Of a stretch of DNA of 64,000 nt, positions 1 to 8,836 are shown one piece after another. How positions within the stretch are numbered: the stretch's first letter is position 1; each line of letters opens with the position of its first letter. This DNA is from Pseudomonas moorei (GTDB taxonomy: Bacteria > Pseudomonadota > Gammaproteobacteria > Pseudomonadales > Pseudomonadaceae): positions 124,001-188,000 of the forward strand of contig NZ_VZPP01000013.1 in assembly GCF_008801475.1 (NCBI RefSeq), in the 5' to 3' direction. Under the pieces are notes generated by a model that worked only from the letters and a program-made list of their open reading frames with translations, did no database searches and was not told the origin of the DNA. Made by a program: the position numbers and the translations under genes.

Positions 1-722
1 TGGAACAATTGGTCGTTGGTGGACAGCGTCGAAATACTCGACTCGCCGTACAGGGCCCCTTTGGCCAGGTTGAGGCTGGTTTTCTGGATCGCCAGGCGGA
101 TGTCGGCCAGCGTCAGGCCGATGGCGGCGAGCTTGTCGGCAGACGCCTGGACGCGAATCGCCGGGCGTTGCTGACCGGTGATGTTGATTTGGCCTACGCC
201 ATCGATCTGGCTGATCTGACGCGAGAGCAGGGTTTCCACCAGGTCGCTGAGTTCAGTGCCGGGCATCTGGGTCGAATTGACGCTGAGGATCAGAACCGGG
301 CTGTCGGCGGGGTTGACCTTGCGCCAGGTCGGCAGGGTCGGCATGTCCTTGGGCAGTTTGCCGGCGGCGGTGTTGATCGCGGCCTGGACCTCTTGAGCGG
401 CGGTATCGATGCTTTTATTGAGGGTGAATTGCAGGGTCAGGATGGTCGAGCCCAGGGCGCTGCTCGAGGTCATCTGGGTTACGCCGGGGATGGCGCTGAA
501 CTGCACTTCAAGCGGCGTGGCCACTGACGACGCCATGGTTTCCGGACTGGCGCCCGGCAATTGCGCCGCCACCTGGATGGTCGGGAACTCCGCTTCCGGC
601 AGCGGCGCGATCGGCAGCCGAGGGAAGGCGATCACGCCGAGCATGACCAGGGCAAACGTCAGCAGGATGGTCGCGACCGGATGATCGATGCACCAGGCCG
701 AAACCGAACCATGGCCCTTCAT
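1..722 (-). CDS. RND efflux pump inner-membrane subunit, N-terminal part (cut by window edge)
   Basis: About 240 N-terminal residues of a resistance-nodulation-division (RND) pump, which exports drugs or other compounds by proton antiport with a periplasmic adaptor and an outer-membrane channel. The visible part shows the typical start: a cytoplasmic leader with a HPVAT segment, the first membrane helix (about residues 15-32), then the FPRLPIAPLPEAEFPTIQV stretch that opens the periplasmic pore domain. The ATG overlaps the stop of the adaptor gene (ATGA), so the two are translationally coupled. The sequence resembles MdtB/MuxB-type pumps more than MexB, but the C-terminal two thirds lie outside the window, so the subfamily is uncertain. 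Confidence 0.9.
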   Translation of the reverse strand, partial: MKGHGSVSAWCIDHPVATILLTFALVMLGVIAFPRLPIAPLPEAEFPTIQVAAQLPGASPETMASSVATPLEVQFSAIPGVTQMTSSSALGSTILTLQFTLNKSIDTAAQEVQAAINTAAGKLPKDMPTLPTWRKVNPADSPVLILSVNSTQMPGTELSDLVETLLSRQISQIDGVGQINITGQQRPAIRVQASADKLAAIGLTLADIRLAIQKTSLNLAKGALYGESSISTLSTNDQLF

Positions 723-1879
723 GGTTTCGACTCCGACTGGACCACTTGCGGCGGGTCGGTCAGGACCTGCACGGTCGAACCGGGTTTGAGCCGCGACTGG
801 CCGTCGCTGACCAGCAGATCGCCCGGTTTGACCCCTTGGATGATGTCCTGGCCGCTGCCTTGGGAAATCATCTGTACGCTAACGGTTTCGACCTTGTCGC
901 CGTTCACCCGGTAAACGAAATGCTGGTCAAGGCCACGCTGTACGACGGTGGGCGGAACCACCAGAGCATCTTTATCCAGCGCTGTCTGAATTTTTACCGT
1001 CACCAGCAGGCCCGGCCAGAGCTTCTGCGCGGGGTTGCTGAATTCAGCCTTGGCGCGAATGGTCCCGGTGTTGGCGTTGATCTGGTTGTCGATCAGGGTC
1101 AGATGGCCTTCACCCAGCAGGTTGCCGGTTTCGCCATCGGTGTCGGCGCCGATATAGGCCTTCACTTGGGCGCGCTCCGGATCGCCGATCAAGCCTTGCA
1201 GGGTCGGCAGCATTTGCTGTGGCAGGGAGAACTCCACGGCGATCGGATCGATCTGGGTCACGGTGAACAGCCCTTGGGCGTCGGCCATGCGCAGGAAATT
1301 GCCTTCGTCCACCGTACGAATACCGACGCGGCCGGTGACCGGGGAGCGAATCTGTGTGTAGGACAGTTGCACCTGTGCCGCATCAATCGAGGCCTGGTTG
1401 CCCTGGGCGGTGGCCTTGAGCTGGTTGACCAGCGCTTGTTGCTGGTCGTAGGTCTGTTTCGAGACGCCATCGTCGACGCTCAGCAGTTTGTAGCGCTTGA
1501 GGTTGACCAGCGCCACTTGCAGTTGCGCCTGGCTTTCACCCAGTTGCGCCTTGGCCTGATCGAGGCTGGCGCGGATCGAGCGGTCGTCAATGGTGGCCAG
1601 CAGGTCGCCCTTGTTCACCAGTTGGCCTTCCTTGACCAGTAATTTGGTGAGTATGCCGTCGATTTGCGGGCGGACCACCACGCTGTGCAGGGACAGGACC
1701 GAGCCGATACCGCTGGCGTAGCGGGGGACGTCTTTTTGGACGACGCTGACCACGCGTACGGGGATGGCGGTGGGGGCGGTGAGTCTGGTTTTGGCGGGTT
1801 GAGTGGCATACCACAGGCCCAGCGCTGCCAGGACGATCAGGAGGGCGACGAGCAGGGCGGGTTTTTGCTGGATTCGCAT
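719..1879 (-). CDS. RND efflux periplasmic adaptor (MdtA/MuxA-like membrane fusion protein)
   Basis: 386 aa. Periplasmic adaptor that joins an RND pump to an outer-membrane channel. An N-terminal membrane anchor/signal (about residues 9-26) is followed by a split lipoyl domain (VRPQIDGIL...EGQLVNKGDLL near residues 68-95), a coiled-coil hairpin rich in Gln/Ala (about 105-170), the second lipoyl half (IRSPVTGRVGIRTVDEG, about 177-195) and beta-barrel/membrane-proximal domains. The order matches HlyD_D23/RND_mfp proteins, and the length is normal for MdtA-like adaptors. It is the first gene of an operon that continues into the overlapping RND pump gene and out of the window. The substrate cannot be told from sequence. 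Confidence 0.92.
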   Translation of the reverse strand: MRIQQKPALLVALLIVLAALGLWYATQPAKTRLTAPTAIPVRVVSVVQKDVPRYASGIGSVLSLHSVVVRPQIDGILTKLLVKEGQLVNKGDLLATIDDRSIRASLDQAKAQLGESQAQLQVALVNLKRYKLLSVDDGVSKQTYDQQQALVNQLKATAQGNQASIDAAQVQLSYTQIRSPVTGRVGIRTVDEGNFLRMADAQGLFTVTQIDPIAVEFSLPQQMLPTLQGLIGDPERAQVKAYIGADTDGETGNLLGEGHLTLIDNQINANTGTIRAKAEFSNPAQKLWPGLLVTVKIQTALDKDALVVPPTVVQRGLDQHFVYRVNGDKVETVSVQMISQGSGQDIIQGVKPGDLLVSDGQSRLKPGSTVQVLTDPPQVVQSESKP

Positions 1880-2017
1880 GCGAGTGGGACGCCAGGGCTG
1901 GGTAGTCGGTAGGTTGATTGCTTCCTTTATAAACCTGTTTGGCGGTCAGGAAGGTGACTGCTAACTGACGGCGCTGTCAGTTTGGTTTGACCTTGGCGGC
2001 CTTTGGGCCGACCAGGT

Positions 2018-2490
2018 TTTGGGTTGGTTGGGTACATATCCGTTGCTGCGGTGAGGGCGGCTGGCGGTTTCGCCCTTACGGCGAGGCACTTTTTTCAAAC
2101 GCCGGAGTGCCGGCCCAGCAAAAAGTACCCAAAAAGGCTCGCCCCGAGCGTCCGGCCCCTCGCTGGGGCTCGGGGTTCCTTCGCTGCGGTATCCATCCGG
2201 GGACACTGCCCTCCGGTCGGCTTCGCTTCGACCTACATGCAGCGTGTTCGACTACGTCGAACGGCGCTGCGCGCCACTCCCCGGATGAACACCTCCACTC
2301 AGCCTCCCGAAGGGGCGGGTGAATCAAGATCAAGAGCTGCAGGCGAGCTAACGCTCGGCCTGATGAGTGGTGAGGAGCGATGGGTGTGCGCCGTTTTGCT
2401 TTTCTGTGGGAGCTGGCTTGTCGGGGCGCCGCATCGCAGCGATGGCGGCCTGACAGCCGACCAATCACCCGCCGGTGTGATCAATCCACT
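2018..2490. repeat. Dispersed non-coding repeat of the P. fluorescens group (candidate)
   Basis: A stretch of roughly 470 bp between the adaptor gene and the LysR gene has no convincing gene; reading frames cross it only as low-complexity shadows. It starts near GGGTACATATCCGTTGCTG and runs through GGCGGTTTCGCCCTTACGGC, CTTTTTTCAAACGCCG and CTCGGGGTTCCTTCGCTGCG to CGATGGCGGCCTGACAGC just before a REPIN. I recognise this succession as an intergenic element that recurs, often degenerate, in P. fluorescens-group genomes; its function and mobility are unknown. The stretch from 1880 to about 2017 upstream holds nothing identifiable beyond the promoter region of the adaptor gene. Confidence 0.5.
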
Positions 2491-2602
2491 GTAGGAGCGA
2501 GCCTGCTCGCGATGAACGTCCGGGCAACGCGGGCATTCAGACAGCCCGCGTCATCGTTGACGTCCATCGTCGGAACGCCGCCCGGAGCAAGCTCGCTCCT
2601 GC
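2491..2602. repeat. REPIN (inverted pair of REP sequences)
   Basis: Two REP-type palindromes in opposite orientation: GTAGGAGCGAGCCTGCTCGC at the left end and GAGCAAGCTCGCTCCTGC at the right end, separated by about 70 bp whose ends also pair (GATGAACGTC against GACGTCCATC). This is the REPIN layout mobilised by RAYT transposases; no RAYT gene is in the window. Confidence 0.85.
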
Positions 2603-2678
2603 AAGTAGTGTTGGTCGAACGCGGAATAGGGTTACGCAGCCCATTGCCCGGTGGGAGCATTGTGTGTCCCTGGCAGGC

Positions 2679-3647
2679 TCAGTTCGCCATTCGCGCTCCG
2701 GCCAGGCTTCCGCTCAATTCATAAGCCGCCAGTTCCGCCTGATGCGCGGCCAACAACTCCGGCAGCGATCCACGCAAATACTCGACCCAAGTCTTGATCT
2801 TCGCATCCAGGTATTGCCGCGACGGGTAGATGGCGTACAGGTTCAGTTCCTGGGAGCGGTATTTGGGCATCACGCGTACCAGGGTGCCGTTGCGCAGGCC
2901 GTCGATCGCGGCGTACAGCGGCAGCACGCCGACGCCCATGCCGCTGGTGATCGCGCTTTTCATGGCGTCGGCGGAGTTCACCAGAAAGGGCGAGCTGTTG
3001 ATGGTGACCATTTCCTGGCCGTCCGGGCCGTCGAAGGCCCATTTTTCCAAGGGGATCACCGGGCTCACCAGGCGCAGGCAGGCGTGGTTGAGCAGGTCGC
3101 TGGGCTTTTGCGCGCAACCGTTGGCTTTGACGTAGGCCGGGGAGGCACAAACGATGCTGTAAGTAATTCCCAGGCGTTGCGAGACGAACCCCGAGTCCGG
3201 CAGTTCGCTGGCCAGCACGATGGAGACGTCGTAGCCCTCGTCGAGCAGGTCCGGCACGCGGTTGGCCATGGTCAGGTCGAAGGTCACGTCCGGGTGGGTC
3301 TTGCGGTAGCCGGCGATGGCGTCGATCACGAAGTGCTGACCGATGCCGGTCATGGTGTGCACCTTCAGCTGTCCGGCCGGGCGCGCATGAGCGTCGCTGG
3401 CCTCGGCTTCGGCTTCTTCGACGTAGGCCAGGATCTGTTCGCAGCGCAGCAGGTAGCGCTTGCCGGCTTCGGTCAGGGCGATGCGGCGGGTCGTGCGGTT
3501 GAGCAGACGGGTTTGCAGGTGGGCTTCCAGGTTGGAGACCGCGCGCGAGACGTTGGCCGTGGTGGTATCCAGCTGTACGGCGGCGGCGGTGAAGCTGCCA
3601 GCCTCGGCCACGTAACTGAAGGCGCGCATGTTTTGCAATGTGTCCAT
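2679..3647 (-). CDS. LysR-family transcriptional regulator (AaeR-like position)
   Basis: 322 aa from the ATG at 3647; a longer reading frame exists, but MDTLQNMRAF is the usual LysR start and follows a plausible ribosome site. The N-terminal winged helix-turn-helix (residues about 3-62) has the family pattern AFSYVAEAGSFTAAA...RAVSNLEAHLQTRLLNRTTR. The effector-binding domain follows from about residue 90 to 295. It is transcribed divergently from the four-gene efflux operon that begins at 3829 with 181 bp between them, the classic arrangement for a LysR protein controlling its neighbour. By analogy with E. coli aaeR it may sense an aromatic or other weak acid; this is inference. Confidence 0.88.
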   Translation of the reverse strand: MDTLQNMRAFSYVAEAGSFTAAAVQLDTTTANVSRAVSNLEAHLQTRLLNRTTRRIALTEAGKRYLLRCEQILAYVEEAEAEASDAHARPAGQLKVHTMTGIGQHFVIDAIAGYRKTHPDVTFDLTMANRVPDLLDEGYDVSIVLASELPDSGFVSQRLGITYSIVCASPAYVKANGCAQKPSDLLNHACLRLVSPVIPLEKWAFDGPDGQEMVTINSSPFLVNSADAMKSAITSGMGVGVLPLYAAIDGLRNGTLVRVMPKYRSQELNLYAIYPSRQYLDAKIKTWVEYLRGSLPELLAAHQAELAAYELSGSLAGARMAN

Positions 3648-3828
3648 GGGGTGCTCTCGGGTTCGATGGCAAATTGTGACACGAAGTTTCAAAGACTGAG
3701 ACCCCGACCAAGGGATTATCGCGTTAACGGTAACAAAGATTCACAGGAATCCCGGCTTATCGCCATTCCGGCCGCCCCCTAGAATTGCGCATCCCGCAAA
3801 TAATCCCCCACCTCAGGATATCGCAGCA

Positions 3829-5328
3829 GTGCCGCGTCGCATCAGCAGAGCGCTTCAACCGCTCAGTGTTTTGGCTTTAACCCTGGCAATCAGCGGCTGC
3901 ATCGGAACCGGAGGTATTGCCCCGCAGGGCAAGGCGCTGGAGGCCAATGCACTGGTCACCGATGAAGCCATCCAAAGCGCCGCTCAGGATGCGCATTGGC
4001 CGACCGCCCAGTGGTGGCAGGCTTATGGCGACCCGCAACTGGACCGCTGGATCGACCTCGCCGTGCAAGGCAGCCCGACCATGGCCATGGCCGCCGCCCG
4101 GGTGCGTCAGGCCAAATCCCTGGCTGGGGTCGCAGAATCTGCCGAATCGCTGCAGATCAATGGCGAGTCGACCCTCAAGCGCCACAACTGGCCGACCGAT
4201 CAGTTCTATGGCCCGGGTGAGCTGGCCAACACCACCACCTGGGACAACAACGCGGCACTGGGTTTCAGCTACGCCCTTGACCTCTGGGGTCGTGAAAGCA
4301 ATGCCACCGAGCGCGCCGTGGACATGGCCCACATGACCGTCGCCGAAGCGCGCCAGGCCCAGCTCGAACTGCAGAACAACATCGTGCGCGTCTACATCGA
4401 ACTCTCGCTGCATTACGCACAGCGGGATATCGTCGAAGCCACCTTGAAGCAGCAACAGCAGATCCTCGAACTGGCGCAAAAGCGCTTGAACGGCGGGATC
4501 GGCACCCATTTCGAAGTCAGCCAGGCCGAAACGCCGCTGCCGGAAACCCATCGTCAGATCGACGCGCTGGACGAAGAGATCGCCCTGAGCCGCAATCAAC
4601 TGGCCGCCCTTGCCGGCAAGGGGCCGGGCGAGGGCGCGCGGTTGCAGCGCCCGACCCTGTCGTTGGGCGCCGCCTTGAAATTGCCGTCGGCGTTGCCGGC
4701 GCAGTTGCTCGGTCAGCGCCCGGACGTGGTCGCCAGTCGCTGGCAAGTCGCGGCACAGGCCCGTGGTATCGACGTTGCCCATGCCGGTTTCTATCCCAAC
4801 GTCGACCTGGTCGGCAGCCTCGGCTACATGGCGACTGGCGGTGGCGCGCTGGAGTTTTTGACCGGCAAGAAACTCAACTACAGCGTCGGCCCGGCGATTT
4901 CCTTGCCGATCTTTGACGGCGGGCGACTGCGCGCGGAGCTGGGTGAAGCGTCGGCCGGTTATGACATGGCGGTGGCCAGGTACAACCAGACCCTGGTCAA
5001 TGCCCTGAAGAACATCTCCGACCAGTTGATCCGCCGCGAGTCCATGGACAAGCAGCAGGCTTTCGCTGCCGAATCGGTGGCGACCGCGCAGAAAACCTAT
5101 GACATCGCGATGATCGCCTATCAGCGCGGGCTCACCGATTACCTCAACGTGCTCAATGCCCAGACCCTGTTGTTCAAACAGCAGCAAGTGCAGCAGCAGG
5201 TGCAGGCGGCGCGACTGAGCGCCCATGCCGAGCTGGTGACAGCGCTCGGCGGCGGGTTGGGGGCCGGTAACGATGTGCCCAAGGACAGTCAGACAGCCGC
5301 GCCGAAAACGCCGAGACTGCTGAGGTGA
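3829..5328 (+). CDS. NodT-family outer-membrane efflux lipoprotein (TolC-like)
   Basis: 499 aa from a GTG start. A type II signal peptide ends in a lipobox (LAISGC, Cys24), so the protein should be an acylated outer-membrane channel. Two OEP/TolC repeats follow: residues about 65-255 and 280-470, with the RQAKSLAGVAES helix, the GTHFEVSQAE motif, LLGQRPDVVASRW and the second-half motif YQRGLTDYLNVLNAQ. All are standard in NodT-type factors. It heads the operon with the FUSC transporter (5512), DUF1656 protein (7706) and HlyD adaptor (7917) and supplies the outer-membrane exit duct. A REPIN lies in the 183-bp gap before the next gene. Confidence 0.93.
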   Translation: MPRRISRALQPLSVLALTLAISGCIGTGGIAPQGKALEANALVTDEAIQSAAQDAHWPTAQWWQAYGDPQLDRWIDLAVQGSPTMAMAAARVRQAKSLAGVAESAESLQINGESTLKRHNWPTDQFYGPGELANTTTWDNNAALGFSYALDLWGRESNATERAVDMAHMTVAEARQAQLELQNNIVRVYIELSLHYAQRDIVEATLKQQQQILELAQKRLNGGIGTHFEVSQAETPLPETHRQIDALDEEIALSRNQLAALAGKGPGEGARLQRPTLSLGAALKLPSALPAQLLGQRPDVVASRWQVAAQARGIDVAHAGFYPNVDLVGSLGYMATGGGALEFLTGKKLNYSVGPAISLPIFDGGRLRAELGEASAGYDMAVARYNQTLVNALKNISDQLIRRESMDKQQAFAAESVATAQKTYDIAMIAYQRGLTDYLNVLNAQTLLFKQQQVQQQVQAARLSAHAELVTALGGGLGAGNDVPKDSQTAAPKTPRLLR

Positions 5329-5355
5329 CCCGGATGCATCAGGCCAGGCCATCTT

Positions 5356-5468
5356 TGTGGCGAGGGAGCTTGCTCCCGCTTGAGTGCGCAGCACTCACAA
5401 CATCAGCAATGACTGCCAGCGTTTTGGGGCTGCTTCGCAGCCCGGCGCGAGCAAGCTCGCTCGCCACA
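5356..5468. repeat. REPIN between the outer-membrane channel gene and the FUSC transporter gene
   Basis: The left arm TGTGGCGAGGGAGCTTGCTC and right arm GCGAGCAAGCTCGCTCGCCA face each other about 70 bp apart. The element sits inside an operon, so it would be transcribed as a structured intercistronic RNA and could change the expression ratio of the flanking genes. Confidence 0.8.
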
Positions 5469-5511
5469 GGGCGTCAATTGTTTCCAGACTTTCCCAAGTG
5501 AGCAGGACTCC

Positions 5512-7716
5512 ATGACTTCTTTGCCCGCACCTCTGCGCTGGCTGTATTCCCTGGAATGGCGCCGGGGGTTCTTTGACTGGGCACGCAGCGACGGCGTGAC
5601 CTGGGTGTACATTTTCAAGGTGTTGATCGCCGCATTCCTGACCCTGTGGCTGGCCATGCGCCTGGAGCTGCCGCAGCCACGCACCGCGATGATCACGGTG
5701 TTCATCGTCATGCAGCCGCAGAGCGGTCATGTATTCGCCAAGAGTTTCTATCGGTTCCTCGGCACCCTGGCCGGGTCGTCGGTGATGGTCGCGTTGATCG
5801 CCCTGTTCGCGCAGAACACCGAGTTGTTCCTCGGTTCGCTGGCAATCTGGGTCGGTATCTGCACGGCCGGGGCGGCCCGTTGCCGCAACTTCCGCGCCTA
5901 CGGTTTCGTACTGGCCGGTTACACCGCGGCAATGGTCGGCTTGCCTGCGCTGGCGCATCCGGAAGGTGCGTTCATGGCGGCGGTCTGGCGAGTGCTGGAA
6001 ATCTCCCTGGGGATTCTCTGCTCGACCCTGGTCAGCGCCGCGATCCTGCCGCAATCGGCCAGTGCCGCCATGCGCAACGCCTTGTATCAGCGTTTCGGTG
6101 TGTTCTCCTTGTTCGTCACCGACGGGTTGCGTGGGCGCAGCCAGCGCGAGGCATTCGAGGCCGGCAACGTGCGCTTCATCGCCGAGGCCGTGGGCCTGGA
6201 GGGGCTGCGCAGCGTCACCGTGTTCGAAGACCCGCATATGCGTCGGCGCAACGGTCGGCTCAGTCGCTTGAACAGCGAGTTCATGGGCATCACCACCCGC
6301 TTCAACGCCTTGCACCAGTTGCTGGAACGTCTGCGCAGCAGTGCCGCGGACCAAGTGGTGGCCGCAATCAAACCGGGGTTGCAGGACCTCGCCGAGTTGC
6401 TCGACGGCTTTAGCGGTCGCGCCCTGACCAACGCCGATGCGGCGCGTCTGGTGACAGCCCTGAGCGCTTACAAGGAAGGCTTGCCGGCACGGGTGCGCAG
6501 CCTGCGGGCTATTTTCCAGGAGAGTCAGCCGAGCGACGCCGAGCAACTGGATTTCCACACGGCGTACGAGCTGCTCTATCGCTTTGTCGATGACCTGCAC
6601 AGTTACGCACAGACCCACGCATCACTGGCCGATCACAGCCACGAACGGGAGCGTTGGGACGAGCCGTTCACGCCGCAGACCAGTTGGCTGGTGTCAGCGG
6701 CCTCGGGCATTCGCGCCGCGTTCATCCTGGTGGTACTGGGCAGCTATTGGGTCGCCACGGCGTGGCCGAGCGGGGCGACCATGACGTTGATCGCCGCCGC
6801 CACCGTCGGCCTCTCCGCCGCCACTCCGAACCCCAAGCGCATGTCGTTCCAAATGGCTTGCGGCACCTTCCTCGGGGCACTGATCGGCTTCGTCGAGATG
6901 TTCTTCATTTTCCCGTGGATCGATGGTTTCCCGTTGCTCTGTGTGATGCTCGCACCGGTGATCGTGCTGGGTTCGTTCCTCGCCTCGCGGCCGCAGTACG
7001 CCGGGGTCGGGCTGGGGCTGCTGATCTTTTTCAGTACCGGTTCGGTGCCGGACAATCTCACGGTCTACAACCCGTACAGCTTCATCAACGACTACATCGC
7101 CATGGTGCTGGGCATGCTGGTGTGCGCGGCGGCGGGGGCGATCATTCTGCCGCCCAACAGCCGTTGGCTGTGGCGGCGACTGGAGCAGGATCTGCGTGGT
7201 CAGGTGGTGTACGCCATCAGTGGCAAACTCAAGGGCCTGGCGTCGAGTTTTGAAAGCCGCACCCGTGACCTGGTGCATCAGGCCTATGGCTTCGCGGCGG
7301 GGCAGCCGCAGGTCCAGCGAAACCTGCTGCGCTGGATGTTCGTGGTGCTGGAAGTGGGGCACGCGATCATTGAGCTGCGCAAGGAGCAGGCGATCCTGCC
7401 GGTGCATCCCGCCTATGCCGAATCCCAGCCGTGGCGCCAGTCGATCCGCGTGATGGGCCGAGCGCTGGTGCGGCTGTTCCTGCAACCCGGCCAGAGCAAT
7501 CAGGAGCGTGCATTGATCGCGGTCGACCATGCCATCAGCCGCGTGCAAGCCACCGACGAACCATTCGCTCCGCACTTCGATACCTCGGCGCTGCGCCGGG
7601 TCAAGAGCTACCTGCACTTCATCCGCACTTCGCTGCTGGACCCGCAATCACCGCTCGCCGGCTACACCCATGCCATCGCCACTGCCAAGCCCCAAGGACT
7701 TGAACATGCCTCGTGA
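5512..7716 (+). CDS. FUSC/AaeB-like inner-membrane efflux transporter
   Basis: 734 aa. An inner-membrane transporter of the aromatic acid exporter/fusaric acid resistance (FUSC) superfamily. Two hydrophobic blocks of about five to six helices each (residues about 25-175 and 395-545) are each followed by a soluble domain, which is the duplicated architecture of AaeB, MdtO and YccS. The first block opens with the characteristic WVYIFKVLIAAFLTLWLAMR...PRTAMITVF segment. It is followed, with an 11-nt overlap, by a DUF1656 protein and then a HlyD adaptor, the standard partners. Probable role: export of hydroxylated aromatic acids or fusaric-acid-like toxins together with the NodT channel. The substrate is inferred from the family only. 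Confidence 0.92.
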   Translation: MTSLPAPLRWLYSLEWRRGFFDWARSDGVTWVYIFKVLIAAFLTLWLAMRLELPQPRTAMITVFIVMQPQSGHVFAKSFYRFLGTLAGSSVMVALIALFAQNTELFLGSLAIWVGICTAGAARCRNFRAYGFVLAGYTAAMVGLPALAHPEGAFMAAVWRVLEISLGILCSTLVSAAILPQSASAAMRNALYQRFGVFSLFVTDGLRGRSQREAFEAGNVRFIAEAVGLEGLRSVTVFEDPHMRRRNGRLSRLNSEFMGITTRFNALHQLLERLRSSAADQVVAAIKPGLQDLAELLDGFSGRALTNADAARLVTALSAYKEGLPARVRSLRAIFQESQPSDAEQLDFHTAYELLYRFVDDLHSYAQTHASLADHSHERERWDEPFTPQTSWLVSAASGIRAAFILVVLGSYWVATAWPSGATMTLIAAATVGLSAATPNPKRMSFQMACGTFLGALIGFVEMFFIFPWIDGFPLLCVMLAPVIVLGSFLASRPQYAGVGLGLLIFFSTGSVPDNLTVYNPYSFINDYIAMVLGMLVCAAAGAIILPPNSRWLWRRLEQDLRGQVVYAISGKLKGLASSFESRTRDLVHQAYGFAAGQPQVQRNLLRWMFVVLEVGHAIIELRKEQAILPVHPAYAESQPWRQSIRVMGRALVRLFLQPGQSNQERALIAVDHAISRVQATDEPFAPHFDTSALRRVKSYLHFIRTSLLDPQSPLAGYTHAIATAKPQGLEHAS

Positions 7717-7906
7717 AATCGCCTTCCACGGCGTGTACATGCCGACCATGACACTGATGTTTTTGATCGCGGCGGCGTTGGCCTGGGCGCTGGACCGCTT
7801 CCTGTCCGGGTTCGACCTGTACCGCTTCTTCTGGCACCCGGCGCTGCTGCGCCTGAGTCTGTTTACCTGTCTGTTCGGCGCCCTGGCGCTGACTGTCTAC
7901 CGTTGA
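7706..7906 (+). CDS. DUF1656 small membrane protein of the efflux operon (AaeX-like)
   Basis: 66 aa, starting at an ATG inside the last codons of the FUSC gene. It has two hydrophobic helices (about residues 10-29 and 42-63) and the DUF1656 pattern MPREIAFHGVYMPTM...FYRFFWHPALLR-like. Proteins of this kind (AaeX in E. coli) are found almost only between FUSC transporters and their HlyD adaptors. Their exact role is not known; a stabilising or assembly function in the inner membrane is plausible. Confidence 0.9.
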   Translation: MPREIAFHGVYMPTMTLMFLIAAALAWALDRFLSGFDLYRFFWHPALLRLSLFTCLFGALALTVYR

Positions 7907-7916
7907 GAACACCCTG

Positions 7917-8780
7917 ATGAAAAAGCTATTCAGCCTGCTCGCAACCCTGCTGGTACTGGCCCTGGCGATATGGATCGGCCGGACCCTCTGGGTGCACTAC
8001 ATGGAGACACCATGGACCCGCGACGGGCGGGTACGCGCCGACATCATCAACGTCGCCGCCGATGTCACTGGCGAAGTGGTGGACGTGCCGGTGCGTGACA
8101 ACCAGTTGGTGAAGAAGGGTGACCTGCTGATGCAGATCGACCCCGAGCACTATCGCCTGGCGGTCAAACAGGCACAGTCGCTGGTGGCGTCGCGCAAGGC
8201 CACGTGGGAGATGCGCAAGGTCAACGCCCATCGCCGGGCCGACATGGACAACCTGGTGATCTCCAAAGAAAACCGCGATGACGCCAGTAACCTCGCCGAC
8301 TCGGCCCTGGCCGACTACCAGCAGGCCCAGGCGCAACTGGAAGCCGCCGAACTGAACCTCAAACGCACCGAAGTCCGCGCCGCCGTGGACGGTTACGTGA
8401 CCAACCTCAATGTGCATCGCGGCGACTACGCGCGCATTGGTGAAGCGAAAATGGCCGTGGTCGACATGAATTCCTTCTGGGTCTACGGCTTTTTCGAAGA
8501 AACCAAACTGCCCCATGTGCGCGTGGGCGATCAGGCCGACATGCAGCTGATGAGCGGCGAAGTGCTCAAGGGCCATGTGGAAAGCATCTCGCGCGGCATC
8601 TACGACCGCGACAACCCGGAAAGCCGTGAGTTGATCGCCGACGTGAACCCGACGTTCAACTGGGTGCGCCTGGCACAACGGGTGCCGGTGCGGATTCACA
8701 TCGACGAAGTGCCGGAAGGCGTGCTGTTGGCGGCGGGGATTACGTGTACGGTGGTGGTGAAGCCTGCGGCTGGTGAGTAG
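7917..8780 (+). CDS. HlyD-family periplasmic adaptor (AaeA-like)
   Basis: 287 aa. One N-terminal membrane helix (residues about 4-25) anchors it in the inner membrane. The lipoyl motif (WTRDGRVRADIINVAADVTG, then VRDNQLVKKGDLLMQIDP, residues about 35-75) is followed by a short coiled coil (about 85-145), the second lipoyl half (VRAAVDGYVTNLNVHRGDYA) and a beta-barrel. This is the EmrA/AaeA class. It links the FUSC transporter with the NodT channel and is the last gene of the operon; a perfect hairpin follows at 8801-8830. Confidence 0.92.
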   Translation: MKKLFSLLATLLVLALAIWIGRTLWVHYMETPWTRDGRVRADIINVAADVTGEVVDVPVRDNQLVKKGDLLMQIDPEHYRLAVKQAQSLVASRKATWEMRKVNAHRRADMDNLVISKENRDDASNLADSALADYQQAQAQLEAAELNLKRTEVRAAVDGYVTNLNVHRGDYARIGEAKMAVVDMNSFWVYGFFEETKLPHVRVGDQADMQLMSGEVLKGHVESISRGIYDRDNPESRELIADVNPTFNWVRLAQRVPVRIHIDEVPEGVLLAAGITCTVVVKPAAGE

Positions 8781-8800
8781 CTCCTGGACAAGCATGACAT

Positions 8801-8830
8801 TGTGGCGAGGGAGCAAGCTCCCTCGCCACA
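8801..8830. repeat. Single REP-like palindrome between convergent genes
   Basis: Perfect 13-bp arms (TGTGGCGAGGGAG / CTCCCTCGCCACA) around a CAAG loop. It sits between the 3' ends of two convergent genes and may also stop or protect transcripts from both sides, although there is no T tract. Confidence 0.75.
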
Positions 8831-8836
8831 ACAATT

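Noticed and set aside
2003..2494. Several overlapping short frames in the 2.0-2.5 kb repeat
   Set aside because: Frames on both strands are equally long, with Arg/Ser/Pro-rich translations and no ribosome sites; the stretch behaves as non-coding repeat DNA.
3877..5394. 505-codon open frame opposite the outer-membrane channel gene
   Set aside because: Shadow of the NodT-family gene on the other strand, with low-complexity translation.
7529..7705. N-terminal extension of the DUF1656 protein into the FUSC gene
   Set aside because: The extension is translated from the end of the FUSC gene in another frame; the family start MPREIAF at 7706 fits the usual size of about 66 residues.
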